DNA of 64,000 bases from Clostridium akagii DSM 12554 (GCF_000686725.1 NZ_KK366007.1:298687-362686), one strand, 5' to 3'; positions 44,953 to 55,000 are shown, counted from the first letter of the stretch. The notes: generated by a model not told the origin, from the sequence alone. Numbers and translations are program-made.

Positions 44953-45150
44953 ATGAATGGTACAGTTAAATGGTTTAATGCAGAAAAAGGATTTGGATTT
45001 ATTACAGGAGAGGACGGAAACGACGTTTTCGCTCATTTTTCACAAATTAACTCAGAGGGTTATAAATCCCTTGATGAAGGACAAAAAGTTACTTATGACG
45101 TAGTTGAAGGTCAAAAAGGACCTCAAGCTGAAAATATTACAGTTGCTTAA
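44953..45150 (+). CDS. csp: cold-shock protein (CspA family)
   Basis: 65 residues, a single OB-fold with RNP1 KGFGFIT and RNP2 DVFAHFSQI motifs. It binds single-stranded RNA as an RNA chaperone. Ribosome-binding site CGGAGG. The 190-bp upstream gap holds no gene and probably contains the structured 5' leader usual for these genes. A DEAD-box helicase gene follows after 90 bp. Confidence 0.96.
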   Translation: MNGTVKWFNAEKGFGFITGEDGNDVFAHFSQINSEGYKSLDEGQKVTYDVVEGQKGPQAENITVA

Positions 45151-45172
45151 TTAATTAGTTAATTAATATTTA

Positions 45173-45207
45173 CCCCTTGAATATTTATTATATTTAAGGG
45201 GTTTTTA
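45173..45207 (+). terminator. terminator after the cold-shock gene
   Basis: CCCCTT (45173-45178) pairs with AAGGGG (45196-45201), with AT-rich inner pairs, and is followed by TTTTT. Confidence 0.8.
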
Positions 45208-45239
45208 GTTGTTTAAAATTATATCTTAAAGGAGAAAAA

Positions 45240-46502
45240 ATGTTATTTGAAAATTTAAATATTATAGAACCTATCTTGAAGGCTATAAAAGATTATGGAT
45301 ATACAAATCCTACGCCTATACAAGAACAAACTATTCCAGCTTTACTTGAAGGACATGACGTAGAAGGTTGTGCACAGACAGGTACAGGAAAAACAGCAGC
45401 TTTTGCCATACCTACATTACAACTTCTTTGCAATGACCAAACATTTAAAAAGGGAAATAGAAGTATTAAAGCCTTAGTATTAGCTCCAACTAGGGAATTA
45501 GCTATCCAAATCGGAGAAAGTTTTACTGCGTATGGTAAATACACAGGATTAAAAAATACTACTATTTTTGGCGGTGTTTCACAAGGATCACAGGTAAGGG
45601 CATTAAGATCAGGTGTGGATATTTTAATTGCGACACCAGGAAGACTTCTTGATTTAATTCAGCAGAAATATATAAATTTACAACATATAGAGATTTTTGT
45701 TCTTGATGAGGCAGATAGAATGCTTGATATGGGAATGGGACATGATGTAAAAAGAATTATAGCAAAGCTTCCTAGGGAGAGGCAGTCAATGTTATTTTCT
45801 GCAACTATGCCTGAGAGTATTTCAAAATTAATGGATTCAATTCTCATAAAACCTGTAAAGGTTGAAGTTGTTCCTGATGCATTAGCTATTGATACAATTA
45901 AGCAGTCAGTATTTTTTGTTGAAAAAAGCAATAAGAAAGCTTTGCTTATTAAGCTATTAGAGGATAAATCTTTTGATTCAGTTCTTGTATTTTCTAGAAC
46001 TAAACATGGTGCAAATAAAATAACTGATGAACTTACTAAAGTGGGAATAGAATCTCAAGCTATTCATGGTAACAAGTCACAAAATGCAAGACAACTTGCT
46101 TTAAGTAATTTTAAAGAAAAGAAAATAAGAGTTCTAGTTGCTACAGATATAGCTGCAAGAGGTATTGATGTAGATGACTTATCACTTGTAATAAATTTTG
46201 ATTTACCAGATGTACCTGAAACTTATGTTCATAGAATTGGACGTACAGGGAGAGCAGGAGCAGAAGGTGTTGCATTCTCATTCTGTGATCAGGATGAAAA
46301 AGAATGTCTTAGAGATATTGAAAAACTCATGGAAAAATCAGTACCAGTGAATGAAGATCATCCTTATCCTATGGGAAGTTCAACTACTGTTACAAATACT
46401 TTGGGTGCGTCAGAAAATAACAATAGTAGAAAAAAAGAATATTCTAAGAAACAACGTCCAAACAGTTATTTTAGGAAAAATAAAAAAATAGCTAACAAAT
46501 AA
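45240..46502 (+). CDS. DEAD-box RNA helicase
   Basis: 420 residues. Motifs in order: Q motif (YGYTNPTPIQEQTIP), I AQTGTGKT, Ia PTRELA, II DEAD, III SAT, IV VFSRTK, V ARGIDV, VI HRIGRTGRAG. The C-terminal tail is basic and Asn/Ser-rich (NNSRKKEYSKKQRPNSYFRK), probably RNA-binding. RhlE/CshA type. Position next to a cold-shock gene suggests a role in RNA unwinding at low temperature. Confidence 0.95.
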   Translation: MLFENLNIIEPILKAIKDYGYTNPTPIQEQTIPALLEGHDVEGCAQTGTGKTAAFAIPTLQLLCNDQTFKKGNRSIKALVLAPTRELAIQIGESFTAYGKYTGLKNTTIFGGVSQGSQVRALRSGVDILIATPGRLLDLIQQKYINLQHIEIFVLDEADRMLDMGMGHDVKRIIAKLPRERQSMLFSATMPESISKLMDSILIKPVKVEVVPDALAIDTIKQSVFFVEKSNKKALLIKLLEDKSFDSVLVFSRTKHGANKITDELTKVGIESQAIHGNKSQNARQLALSNFKEKKIRVLVATDIAARGIDVDDLSLVINFDLPDVPETYVHRIGRTGRAGAEGVAFSFCDQDEKECLRDIEKLMEKSVPVNEDHPYPMGSSTTVTNTLGASENNNSRKKEYSKKQRPNSYFRKNKKIANK

Positions 46503-46520
46503 TAAAAATAATATATTAAA

Positions 46521-46570
46521 AGCCATAGTTTTTTAGGTAAGTTTACCTGGGAGTTACTGTGGTTTTTTTA
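46521..46570 (+). terminator. terminator after the helicase gene
   Basis: AGCCATAGT (46521-46529) pairs with ACTGTGGTT (46556-46564) with an internal AGGTAA/TTACCT hairpin, followed by TTTTTT. Confidence 0.75.
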
Positions 46571-46678
46571 TTTCACATTTAAGTAACAATTATTTAATGG
46601 ATTTTATTTTGGATAACCATTATAATTATATGTGTGTAAAGGTTTAGATACAAATAAACATAGGGGAAGGTGTCAATT

Positions 46679-47596
46679 ATGAAAAAAATCAATATTGGAA
46701 ATGGAGAAATAAGTGCATCAGAAATTTCATTAGGGTGCATGAGAATTAACGAGATTACTAGTAATGATGCAGCTAGTCTTATCAGCACTGCATTAGAACA
46801 GGGGATTGATTTTTTTGATCATGCAGATATTTATGGTGATGGTAAATCAGAAGAAGTTTTTGCAGAGGCCATTGGCACAACTAATTACAGTAGAGAAAAA
46901 TATATGCTTCAGACAAAATGTGGAATACAACCTGGGTATTTTGATTTTTCTAAGGAACATATTTTAAATTCTGTGGATAAAAGCTTGAAACGTTTGAAAA
47001 CAGATTATATAGATGTATTGTTGCTTCATAGACCTGATACGCTTATGGAACCAGAAGAGGTTGCAGAAGCTTTTACAAAGTTACATAGTAGTGGTAAGGT
47101 TAAATATTTTGGAGTGAGCAATCAAAAGCCAATGCAAATAGAGTTACTTAACAAATATTTAGAACAAAATATTATTATAAATCAACTTCAGCTAAGTATA
47201 ACAAATACAGGAATGATTGATTCTGGACTTAATGTGAATATGGAAAACAATGCTTCTATTGATAGAGATAATAGTATTCTAGAATATTGCCGACTTAAGG
47301 ACATTACAATACAGGCATGGTCACCTTTTCAGTATGGTATGTTTGCAGGAGTATTTTTAGATAATGACAAATTCCCAGAGTTAAACAATAAAATAAATGA
47401 AATAGCAAAAATTAAAGGTGTTACAAATTCCGCAATTGCAGTTGCTTGGATTTTACGGCATCCTGCTAAAATTCAAACTATTGTAGGTACAACTAAAAGT
47501 AGTCGTTTGAAAGATATTTGTCAGGCTTCAAGGATTGAATTAACAAGGCAGGAATGGTATGAAATATATAGAGCAGCAGGAAATAAACTACCATGA
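46679..47596 (+). CDS. aldo/keto reductase
   Basis: 305 residues from the ATG at 46679 with GGGGAAGG upstream. Catalytic tetrad: Asp and Tyr in FFDHADIYGDGKSE, Lys in LQTKCG, His in VLLLHRPD. NADPH-binding C terminus IVGTTKSSRLKDICQA. Close to the YdhF-type branch. Carbonyl substrate unknown. Ends 85 bp before a bidirectional terminator. Confidence 0.93.
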   Translation: MKKINIGNGEISASEISLGCMRINEITSNDAASLISTALEQGIDFFDHADIYGDGKSEEVFAEAIGTTNYSREKYMLQTKCGIQPGYFDFSKEHILNSVDKSLKRLKTDYIDVLLLHRPDTLMEPEEVAEAFTKLHSSGKVKYFGVSNQKPMQIELLNKYLEQNIIINQLQLSITNTGMIDSGLNVNMENNASIDRDNSILEYCRLKDITIQAWSPFQYGMFAGVFLDNDKFPELNNKINEIAKIKGVTNSAIAVAWILRHPAKIQTIVGTTKSSRLKDICQASRIELTRQEWYEIYRAAGNKLP

Positions 47597-47680
47597 ATAA
47601 GTCAGAATAAAGATTTCTGAAATTGCATTGATTTTCAGAGTTTCTTATTAATGTTTGGCTTAGATAGTGAGAATAAATAC

Positions 47681-47721
47681 AATTATAAAGGTAGAGTCAT
47701 TTTGACTCTACCTTTATAATT
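47681..47721. terminator. bidirectional terminator between convergent genes
   Basis: A perfect 18-bp stem (47681-47698 and 47704-47721) with a 5-base loop lies between the aldo/keto reductase gene (plus) and the ABC exporter genes (minus). The rest of 47597-47846 shows no gene. Confidence 0.8.
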
Positions 47722-47846
47722 ATGCTTTGGCTTCGAAACTATGATCTCCACTACTTTTTTGTTGTTGCGCTTGTCATTGAATCTAGGTTTTGTAAGCTTG
47801 TAGTTTTAGTTGCACTTGAAATTGAAACACTCTCATTCTAAGTTAG

Positions 47847-49631
47847 TCAAGCTCCCTGGCTAAGAAACTTATATTGCGCCATATAAAGGTCATAATAATG
47901 TCCTTTAAGTTTGAGAAGTTCAGCGTGGGTTCCTGCTTCACCTATTTTTCCATCTGAAATAACCATAATTTTATCCGCATCTCTTATAGTTGAAAGTCTA
48001 TGAGCAATAACAAAGGAAGTTCTTCCGTGTAAAAGTTTGCTAATACCAGCTTGGACAAGCTTTTCTGTATGGGTATCAATATTGGAAGTAGCTTCATCAA
48101 GAATTAATATTCTTGGATTTGCCAGAAGTGCTCTAGCGAAGGAGATAAGTTGTCTTTCTCCAACAGAAAGCCTAGAACCTCTTTCATTAACCTCAGTATC
48201 ATACCCATTTTTTAATTTCATAATAAATCCATGAGCATTAACTGCTTTAGCCGCAGCAATTACTTCTTCATCCGTAGCATCAAGTTTACCATAACGTATA
48301 TTATCTTTTATGGAATTTGAAAATAAAAAAGTATCTTGAAGCATTATTCCCATTTGGCTTCTTAAGGATTCTAGCTCTACATTTTTAATGTCCTTACCAT
48401 CTATTAATATTTTTCCAGAATCGCAATCATAAAATCTGCTTATTAGGTTTACAATAGTAGTTTTTCCTGCACCTGTTGGACCAACTAAGGCTATAGTTTC
48501 ACCAGTATTTATTTTGAAATTTATATTGTTTAAAATTGGTTCTCCAGCTTCGTAGGAAAACACTACATTTTTGAATTCAACAGTTCCTTTTATCTTTGGC
48601 ATTTTATCCTCTGAAAGAGTAGTAATCATTGGTTCTATGTCTAGTATTTCAAATATTCTTTCTCCAGCAGCAAAATTTGTTATTAGAGTATTGTAAAAAT
48701 TACTTATATCTATAATAGGTTTCCAAAACATTGTTACATAGGAAGTAAAGGCAACCATGGTTCCCACAGTAATGTTTCCCGTTTTTACAAGACTTATGCT
48801 GTACCAAAATACAAGAATTGTTCCAATACCAGAAGACAGAGCAACTATTGGCCAAAATGTATCATTAAGTTTTACTGCCTTTAAAAAACCATCCATCATC
48901 TCATTTACAAAGGTTAAAAAGTTTTTTGAGCTCCTTTGTTCTTCAGCAAAGGCTTCAATTACTCTTATACCAGAAAAATCTTCATGAGTATAGGCATTCA
49001 TATTGGATCTTTTCTGCCTAAATATTTGCCATCTCTTTCTCGAAAAAGTCTCCACTGAAAACAGTGTTAAACCTAAAAATGGTAATATACATATAGATAC
49101 AATGGCAAGTTTTACGTTCATAGAAAACATAATAACAGTAACACACACAAGGGTTAAAACTTCAGGAATAAAATTAGTTATACTGTTTGAAAACAAATCC
49201 TGAAGAGAATTTACATCACCAATTACTCTAGCAAGTATTTTTCCAATAGGTCTGTTATCGAAAAAAGAAAAGGAAAGTTTTTGAATGTGAATATAAAGTT
49301 CTTGTCTAATTTCTAATATTATTTTATTTGTTATTTTAGCCATCATGATTATTCTTATTTTTGATGCAAACATAGATAGTATATTAAAACCAAATAGTAC
49401 GGCGGATATAGTAATTAGGCCATTTAGATCTTTACGGGAAATATAATTATCAATTGCTAGTTTTAAGAGGTAAGGATTAAGAAGACCACATAACATTACA
49501 TAAATCAAAAGAATTAATACAATAACTACTTTTAATTTATAAGGTTTTAAATAGCTAAATAATCGCATTAATAGTGCGGTATTAGAAACTTTGTTTAAAT
49601 CTTCATCTTGGTTAATAGAATTTTTAGCCAT
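47847..49631 (-). CDS. ABC exporter half-transporter, BmrD-like
   Basis: 594 residues: six-helix exporter domain (about 20-330) then ATPase domain with Walker A GPTGAGKTT, Q loop GIMLQDTFLFS, signature LSVGERQLISFAR, and Walker B ILILDEATSNID with the catalytic glutamate. Its start overlaps the stop of the partner gene. The two differ in catalytic sites, as in asymmetric multidrug exporters such as BmrCD or LmrCD; this one holds the intact Walker B glutamate. Confidence 0.92.
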   Translation of the reverse strand: MAKNSINQDEDLNKVSNTALLMRLFSYLKPYKLKVVIVLILLIYVMLCGLLNPYLLKLAIDNYISRKDLNGLITISAVLFGFNILSMFASKIRIIMMAKITNKIILEIRQELYIHIQKLSFSFFDNRPIGKILARVIGDVNSLQDLFSNSITNFIPEVLTLVCVTVIMFSMNVKLAIVSICILPFLGLTLFSVETFSRKRWQIFRQKRSNMNAYTHEDFSGIRVIEAFAEEQRSSKNFLTFVNEMMDGFLKAVKLNDTFWPIVALSSGIGTILVFWYSISLVKTGNITVGTMVAFTSYVTMFWKPIIDISNFYNTLITNFAAGERIFEILDIEPMITTLSEDKMPKIKGTVEFKNVVFSYEAGEPILNNINFKINTGETIALVGPTGAGKTTIVNLISRFYDCDSGKILIDGKDIKNVELESLRSQMGIMLQDTFLFSNSIKDNIRYGKLDATDEEVIAAAKAVNAHGFIMKLKNGYDTEVNERGSRLSVGERQLISFARALLANPRILILDEATSNIDTHTEKLVQAGISKLLHGRTSFVIAHRLSTIRDADKIMVISDGKIGEAGTHAELLKLKGHYYDLYMAQYKFLSQGA

Positions 49632-51367
49632 TATATAACCTCACTTTCGTTTTGATCTAAATCTTTAAATTGTTCACAATAGATTTCGTAGTATTTGCCT
49701 TTTTTAGCAAGTAGCTCACTATGAGTTCCAGATTCAACTATTCTTCCGCCATCTAAAAAGACTATCATGTTAGCATTTTTTACTGCAGATATTCTATGGG
49801 CAATTATAATAGTTGTAGTTTGCCTTACTTGCTTATAGAGGTTTTTAAGCAGAGTGTATTCTGTATCCATGTCTAGTGCAGAAGTAGAATCATCTAATAT
49901 TAAAATTTTTGATTTTCTAATTAAGGCTCTGGCAATAGAAAGCCTTTGCTTTTGTCCTCCAGATAGACCTATACCTCTTTCACCAATAACAGTATCAAAA
50001 CCATCTTCAAGTTTATCAATAAAATCAAGGGCACAAGCATCACTGCAAGCATTTCGTATTTCAGCGAGAGTTGCATCAGCTTTTCCAAATTGTATATTTT
50101 TTTCAATAGTATCTGAGAAAAGAAAAGTATCTTGAGGAACTATGGCCATTTTTCTTCGTAATGATTTTAAATTAAGTTCCTTTACATCTACATCGTCTAT
50201 ACAAACGGAGCCTTTTTGTACATCATAATATCTTCCAATAAGGTTTATAAGGGAGGATTTACCGGCACCAGTAGTACCCATTATTGCAACTGTGCTATTA
50301 GCAGGTATTTTAAGATTAATGTTATCTAAAATCATTTCATTGTGATATTTAAAGGTTACATTTTTAAATTCAATATCTCCTTTAAGGTTATCCAAAGTTA
50401 ATGCATTTTTAGGACTCTCGATTTCAATTTTAGTTTGGAATATTTTTTCGATTTTTTTAGCTGAGGCTGAACTTTGTGCTAGGACATTTGTGATCCAACC
50501 GATCATTCTCATAGGCGAAATCATAAGCCATACATATCCATTAAATTCAACTAGAGTTCCTAAGGTAATTTGATTTTTAATTACTAAAATACCACCTACG
50601 CAAACTACAAGTAGAGTTGATGCATTACCAAGAAAATCTTGTAGTGGGTTATATTTAGCCCAAATACGATTTACTTCTAAATTTAAGTCATAATTTGTTC
50701 TATTTAACTTTAAAAATTTTAAAATTTCATGTTTTTCTCTTGCAAAAGCTTTTACAAGTCTCACACCAGCAATATTCTCCTGAGCTGTGGTATTAAGAAT
50801 AACTGTCTGATCGCTAATCTTGCCAAAAGCAGTATTTATTTCTTTTTCTAGTTTCATAGTTGTGTAGGCTAAAATAGGCATTGTTGCAACACAAACAAGT
50901 GCAAGTATCCAGTTTAATCTAAAAAGTATTATTGCAGATAAAATAAAGTATATGGCGTTCTCAAGGAATAGTGCAGCTCCAAAACCAGTAGCTCTCCATA
51001 TATTATCAACATCTTCACCAATTCTTGACATTAACTCACCGGTATTCATGCTATCAAAGTAGCTAAAAGAAAGACTTTGAATATGATTAAATAAATCTTC
51101 TTTTATATCAATAGCAACTTTTGTAGACATCCAGTCAAAACCATATTCCTTTATATATCCAAGGATTGCTCTTCCTATTGCGATACCGCCAATTGTAACA
51201 AGAACTGGAGTTAATAGACTATATTGTTTACCTGTTATTATTTTGTCTATCATTATCTGTGTAAGATAAGGATTTAGTAGATCTAATATAATACCTATAA
51301 GCATTGCTGCAAAAGGTAATAAAATAAAAATGTGATATTTCCATACGTATTTAAGTATTTTCTTCAA
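49631..51367 (-). CDS. ABC exporter half-transporter, BmrC-like
   Basis: 578 residues starting at TTG 51367 after GGGGGAA. Six membrane helices then an ATPase domain with Walker A GTTGAGKSS, Q loop AIVPQDTFLFS, signature LSGGQKQRLSIAR, and Walker B ILILDDSTSALD, in which the catalytic glutamate is aspartate. This degenerate site is typical of the BmrC/LmrC-type subunit of heterodimeric exporters. The gene lies behind a leader peptide and tandem terminators, as bmrC does in Bacillus. Confidence 0.93.
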   Translation of the reverse strand: MKKILKYVWKYHIFILLPFAAMLIGIILDLLNPYLTQIMIDKIITGKQYSLLTPVLVTIGGIAIGRAILGYIKEYGFDWMSTKVAIDIKEDLFNHIQSLSFSYFDSMNTGELMSRIGEDVDNIWRATGFGAALFLENAIYFILSAIILFRLNWILALVCVATMPILAYTTMKLEKEINTAFGKISDQTVILNTTAQENIAGVRLVKAFAREKHEILKFLKLNRTNYDLNLEVNRIWAKYNPLQDFLGNASTLLVVCVGGILVIKNQITLGTLVEFNGYVWLMISPMRMIGWITNVLAQSSASAKKIEKIFQTKIEIESPKNALTLDNLKGDIEFKNVTFKYHNEMILDNINLKIPANSTVAIMGTTGAGKSSLINLIGRYYDVQKGSVCIDDVDVKELNLKSLRRKMAIVPQDTFLFSDTIEKNIQFGKADATLAEIRNACSDACALDFIDKLEDGFDTVIGERGIGLSGGQKQRLSIARALIRKSKILILDDSTSALDMDTEYTLLKNLYKQVRQTTTIIIAHRISAVKNANMIVFLDGGRIVESGTHSELLAKKGKYYEIYCEQFKDLDQNESEVI

Positions 51368-51409
51368 TTTATGATTCCCCCTAGCTAATTCATTTTGTCA
51401 GCTTTTTTA

Positions 51410-51500
51410 TTTTTTTCAAAATAAAAAAGCCATGGCATCCCAATGGCAATAAAATTTACATGAAATTATGCAAATAAAAAAAGCCATGGAATTGATAGCC
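51410..51500 (-). terminator. tandem attenuator terminators before the ABC exporter genes
   Basis: On the minus strand the first hairpin is GTCATGG...CCATGGC followed by TTTTTTT (about 51480-51510), and the second is GCCATTGG...CCATGGC followed by TTTTTT (about 51425-51455). The sequence GGGCTATC in the first loop can pair with GATAGCCC inside the leader peptide frame, giving an alternative fold. Confidence 0.7.
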
Positions 51501-51528
51501 CATGACTTTAAAAGTCTAATATTACGGT

Positions 51529-51615
51529 TTATAATCCGAATGATAAGGTAGGGCTATCTTGTGAAATTTTAAATATTAAATTAAAGCCTGTTACAAAAGC
51601 ATATATAATTCTCAT
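51529..51615 (-). CDS. bmrB-like leader peptide (28 residues)
   Basis: A minus-strand frame begins MRIIYAFVTGFNLIF and ends in LSFGL. It has an excellent ribosome-binding site (AAGGAGGGG) and a promoter 40 bases upstream. Its 3' codons contain GATAGCCC, complementary to GGGCTATC in the downstream terminator. This is the layout of Bacillus bmrB, where ribosome stalling by antibiotics switches on bmrCD. The peptide sequence itself is not recognised. Confidence 0.7.
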   Translation of the reverse strand: MRIIYAFVTGFNLIFKISQDSPTLSFGL

Positions 51616-51653
51616 ATTCCTACCCCTCCTTGTTAAAATTTAACTACTTACTA

Positions 51654-51682
51654 ATAATAAAACATTTACTTATTTTTGTCAA
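51654..51682 (-). promoter_or_regulatory. promoter of the exporter leader transcript
   Basis: On the minus strand TTGACA (51677-51682) and TATTAT (51654-51659) with a 17-bp spacer. Confidence 0.75.
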
Positions 51683-51690
51683 TGACTATT

Positions 51691-52848
51691 TTAATCATCT
51701 AATGGTCTGATTGTTTTTACTCCAAAAGTTGTAAATGCCAGACCGAACATCAATACTATTATAAGGTCAAAAAAAATCTTATATATGGAGGATCCTTCTA
51801 AAAGTTCTTGAATTGATGACAATACCCACTTTTGAGGCACTATATAACCAATACTTCTCATAAAGTTTGGCATTAGTGACTGTGGGATTAGACAGCCTCC
51901 AATAAGACAAGTTGGAAAACTCACTGTGGCAAGGATCAAACTTGGATTTAAATTTTCCTTTATAATACCTGAAAGTCCAATAGCCATACCAATTACTGCA
52001 ATAATAAAACATAGTAGTATAAAAAACAATCCCCATATTTTAATTCCCATTGGTAATTTATAAACATAAGTTATTACTAAAGTGATAGGTATTATTTGAA
52101 TAATGCCTATTATAAGAGTTCCGAGTAAATTTCCTAGAGCTATTTCCCATAGATTAACGTGAAAGCTTGCAGTTCTAGCTAGAAGCAAATTTTTTCTATC
52201 ATCTATAATAGTTCCCATAGTATTAAATATTATAACCATAATAAACATCATTGAAAAACCCACGGATTGTATAAGTTTTTGTTGCAGAGCATTTGTATCT
52301 GCAGAGCCGTGAGCAGTACTATTTGTTTCTAGACTAGCATTGGTTATATTATTGAATAATTCATTGATTAGCTTGCTTTCATTTGTGTTTGTTTTTAAAG
52401 CAATATCCTTTGCACTGTAACTAACCATATAAAGTGTGCTGATATATTGATTAACATCTTGTTTAATCCTCTCAGTATTTTCATTTACGCCATTACTATA
52501 AAAATCCACATTAACCTTTTTGCTACTTTGAATATCCTTTGAAAATCCATTTTTAATTGTAATTACGGAAACATCTTTTGAATCTTCGATGGCAGATTTT
52601 ATTTCTTTTTCATCTAAAGTAGTAAGGTTTATATTTTTCTCATCACCTAATCCCTTAATAAATTTTTGTGAATATAAACCCTTATCTAAATTAACAACTC
52701 CTACATTTATTTTTGCCATAGAGGCGGAACCCGTAAAATAGGTCATGATAACAATGGCAATTATAGGCAAAAACAGCATAATAAAGAGTTCTTTTCTACT
52801 TTTTAAAGTTCTTTTTATAATATTTTCAGCTATTAATAAACTATTCAT
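51691..52848 (-). CDS. ABC-2 permease, LnrN-like
   Basis: 385 residues. One N-terminal helix (LFIMLFLPIIAIVIMTYFTG), a large extracytoplasmic loop (about 45-185), then five helices in the C-terminal half. This is the YhaP/LnrM-N type of drug exporter. It overlaps the preceding permease gene by 8 bp and is the last gene of the ATPase-permease-permease set, as in Bacillus lnrLMN. Confidence 0.88.
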   Translation of the reverse strand: MNSLLIAENIIKRTLKSRKELFIMLFLPIIAIVIMTYFTGSASMAKINVGVVNLDKGLYSQKFIKGLGDEKNINLTTLDEKEIKSAIEDSKDVSVITIKNGFSKDIQSSKKVNVDFYSNGVNENTERIKQDVNQYISTLYMVSYSAKDIALKTNTNESKLINELFNNITNASLETNSTAHGSADTNALQQKLIQSVGFSMMFIMVIIFNTMGTIIDDRKNLLLARTASFHVNLWEIALGNLLGTLIIGIIQIIPITLVITYVYKLPMGIKIWGLFFILLCFIIAVIGMAIGLSGIIKENLNPSLILATVSFPTCLIGGCLIPQSLMPNFMRSIGYIVPQKWVLSSIQELLEGSSIYKIFFDLIIVLMFGLAFTTFGVKTIRPLDD

Positions 52849-54022
52849 TTTGTGACCTCCAATTAAATAAAGCTAGTGAAGCAGTCCACAAAACTATTAT
52901 TAAAACCGCTAGAGAAGTAAGTTCAAATGTAACAGTTTTAAAAGTTCCACCAGTCATAAAGCTAGCTAAAGCATGAAAACCCCAGCTATAAAATGTTAAT
53001 TTCCCTATAGGTTCTAAGGAAGGTACAGGTGTAAAACCACCACTCATAAAGGCTATAAACCATAATATTAAACAAAGTCCAGTACTAAGAGCTTTTTGTG
53101 AATTCACAATACTAGAGAACAAAACACCTAAAGAAGAGGATAACAGTATTATAAGTAGCAGCGAAATAGCTATTCCAACAAAATTATTACCAAAGTTAAC
53201 TCCAAATAATAATGCAGAAAATAATATAATTGCTATTGCTTGAAAGATAGAGGTGGTTACATTACAAATTATCTGACCAAGGAGGTATTCACTTTTATTA
53301 ACTGGAAAAGAATTAATTCTAGTATAAATTTTCTCAGAACGTTCTTTTATAATGTTATTACCAATGCCAATACCTGACATCATCATAAAAAACAGTAGCA
53401 TACTAGCAGTAAAATACTGGTAGCTAGATAATTTTTTTATTGGTGACATTAGGTTTAATTTTCGAATGGTAAAAGTATTTCCATAGAATGATTGCACCTT
53501 TGTAAGTTTTTGTGCTTCTTCAGTAATATTGGCTTGTGGTAAATTATGAGAATAACTTTTAAGTATTGCAGTTTGCGTATTTGTAAAGTTAACAAAAGAA
53601 TTTACTAAGGAATTTACTACATAAGCTTTAATTTCATCTTTATCGGAGCTTATAATTTTAATTGAGCATTTTTGCCCTTTTAAAACACTTGCAGAAAGAT
53701 TATTTGAAATTACTATGGCCTCGTCATATTTGCCTCTATCAATTTGTGATTGTACACTGGTTGTAGTTGTATTTACTACATCCACATATTTTGAAGCCTC
53801 ATTATGAAGCATATTGTCAAAAGCTTTCCCAATAGCGCCCTTATCCTCATTAACATAAAGCACTTTAAATTTCTTTATGGTGTTATTAGCTTCAAAAGAA
53901 GGTTTTAAAGCATAACCCATAATAAATATCATTAAAATTGGCATCAATATAATGAGTATAAAACTAAGTTTATTACGAATTCTGAGTTTAAATAGATTTA
54001 TAGCTATATTTAAAATATTCAT
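52841..54022 (-). CDS. ABC-2 permease, LnrM-like
   Basis: 393 residues with the same design as the following permease: an N-terminal helix (FILIILMPILMIFIMGYAL), a large external loop and five C-terminal helices, including the ABC-2 signature segment ending in SGGFTPVP. Starts 12 bp after the ATPase gene. The two permeases presumably form a heterodimer. Confidence 0.88.
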   Translation of the reverse strand: MNILNIAINLFKLRIRNKLSFILIILMPILMIFIMGYALKPSFEANNTIKKFKVLYVNEDKGAIGKAFDNMLHNEASKYVDVVNTTTTSVQSQIDRGKYDEAIVISNNLSASVLKGQKCSIKIISSDKDEIKAYVVNSLVNSFVNFTNTQTAILKSYSHNLPQANITEEAQKLTKVQSFYGNTFTIRKLNLMSPIKKLSSYQYFTASMLLFFMMMSGIGIGNNIIKERSEKIYTRINSFPVNKSEYLLGQIICNVTTSIFQAIAIILFSALLFGVNFGNNFVGIAISLLLIILLSSSLGVLFSSIVNSQKALSTGLCLILWFIAFMSGGFTPVPSLEPIGKLTFYSWGFHALASFMTGGTFKTVTFELTSLAVLIIVLWTASLALFNWRSQNE

Positions 54023-54034
54023 TTAGATATCCCC

Positions 54035-54970
54035 CTAATCTCTAAGCTTTCGGCCGGTTAAGGTAAGAAAAACTGTTTCCAAATTTGGTTCTAAAAGTTC
54101 TAGACCTATTATTGTATTTTGATTTTTTGATAGTATAAATAATATATCTTGCAATAAACTCTGGGCAAGTTTTGTAATGATTTCCAGGCTATTGCCACTA
54201 TAATCTACGGCTGTAACTCCACTAATAGCTTTAATTTCTTCTATAGAATTATAGTTTACATCTCTAACGTTTATTTTGATTTTCTTGTCTGATGATACCT
54301 GATTTTTTAATTCGGTTGTGGTTCCTTCTGCAATAAGTTTTCCATGATCCATTATTGCTATTCTACTGCAAAGTGCCTGGATTTCCTCCATGTAATGACT
54401 TGTATATATTATAGTAGAGCCTAGGCTATTAAGTTTTTTAATAGCCTGGAGTATATGATTCCTGGATTGAGGGTCTATGCCTACAGTAGGTTCATCCATT
54501 ATAATAATTTTAGGATGGTGCATAATGGCACAGGCAATATTAAGCCGTCTTTTCATTCCCCCAGAAAAACTTTTTGGCACAGATTTCCTTTTATCTAAAA
54601 GACCAACAAATTCTAAGGACTCGGTTATCCTTTCTTTAAGTAGGGTTCCTTTAAGTCCTGCGAGTTTGCCGAAAAATTGTATGTTTTCTTCCGCACTTAA
54701 ACTTTCATATATTGCTATTTGCTGAGGCACTAGTCCAAGGTTTCTTTTATACTCAGTGTTTTTCTTAGAAATTTTAAGTCCATCTATTATAATTTCACCA
54801 CTGGTTGGATTAATAAGTCCACAGAGCATATTTATAGTTGTACTTTTACCAGCCCCATTAGGACCAAGAAGTCCAAATATTTCGCCTTCCTGAATTTTTA
54901 AGTTTATATTGTCCACAGCTATATTCCTGTCATATCTTTTGATTAAATCTTTGATTTCTATTAGTGGCAT
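54035..54970 (-). CDS. ABC transporter ATPase, LnrL-like
   Basis: 311 residues. Walker A GPNGAGKST, Q loop GLVPQQIA, signature KSFSGGMKRRLNIA, Walker B IIIMDEPTVGIDPQ, switch His in YTSHYMEE, and the C-terminal extension of drug-export ATPases. Located downstream of a LnrJK-type kinase/regulator pair. The promoter-like repeat at 55001-55070 is immediately upstream. Confidence 0.93.
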   Translation of the reverse strand: MPLIEIKDLIKRYDRNIAVDNINLKIQEGEIFGLLGPNGAGKSTTINMLCGLINPTSGEIIIDGLKISKKNTEYKRNLGLVPQQIAIYESLSAEENIQFFGKLAGLKGTLLKERITESLEFVGLLDKRKSVPKSFSGGMKRRLNIACAIMHHPKIIIMDEPTVGIDPQSRNHILQAIKKLNSLGSTIIYTSHYMEEIQALCSRIAIMDHGKLIAEGTTTELKNQVSSDKKIKINVRDVNYNSIEEIKAISGVTAVDYSGNSLEIITKLAQSLLQDILFILSKNQNTIIGLELLEPNLETVFLTLTGRKLRD

Positions 54971-55000
54971 TTTTTATTACCTCTCTTTTAGTAAGTCTTT

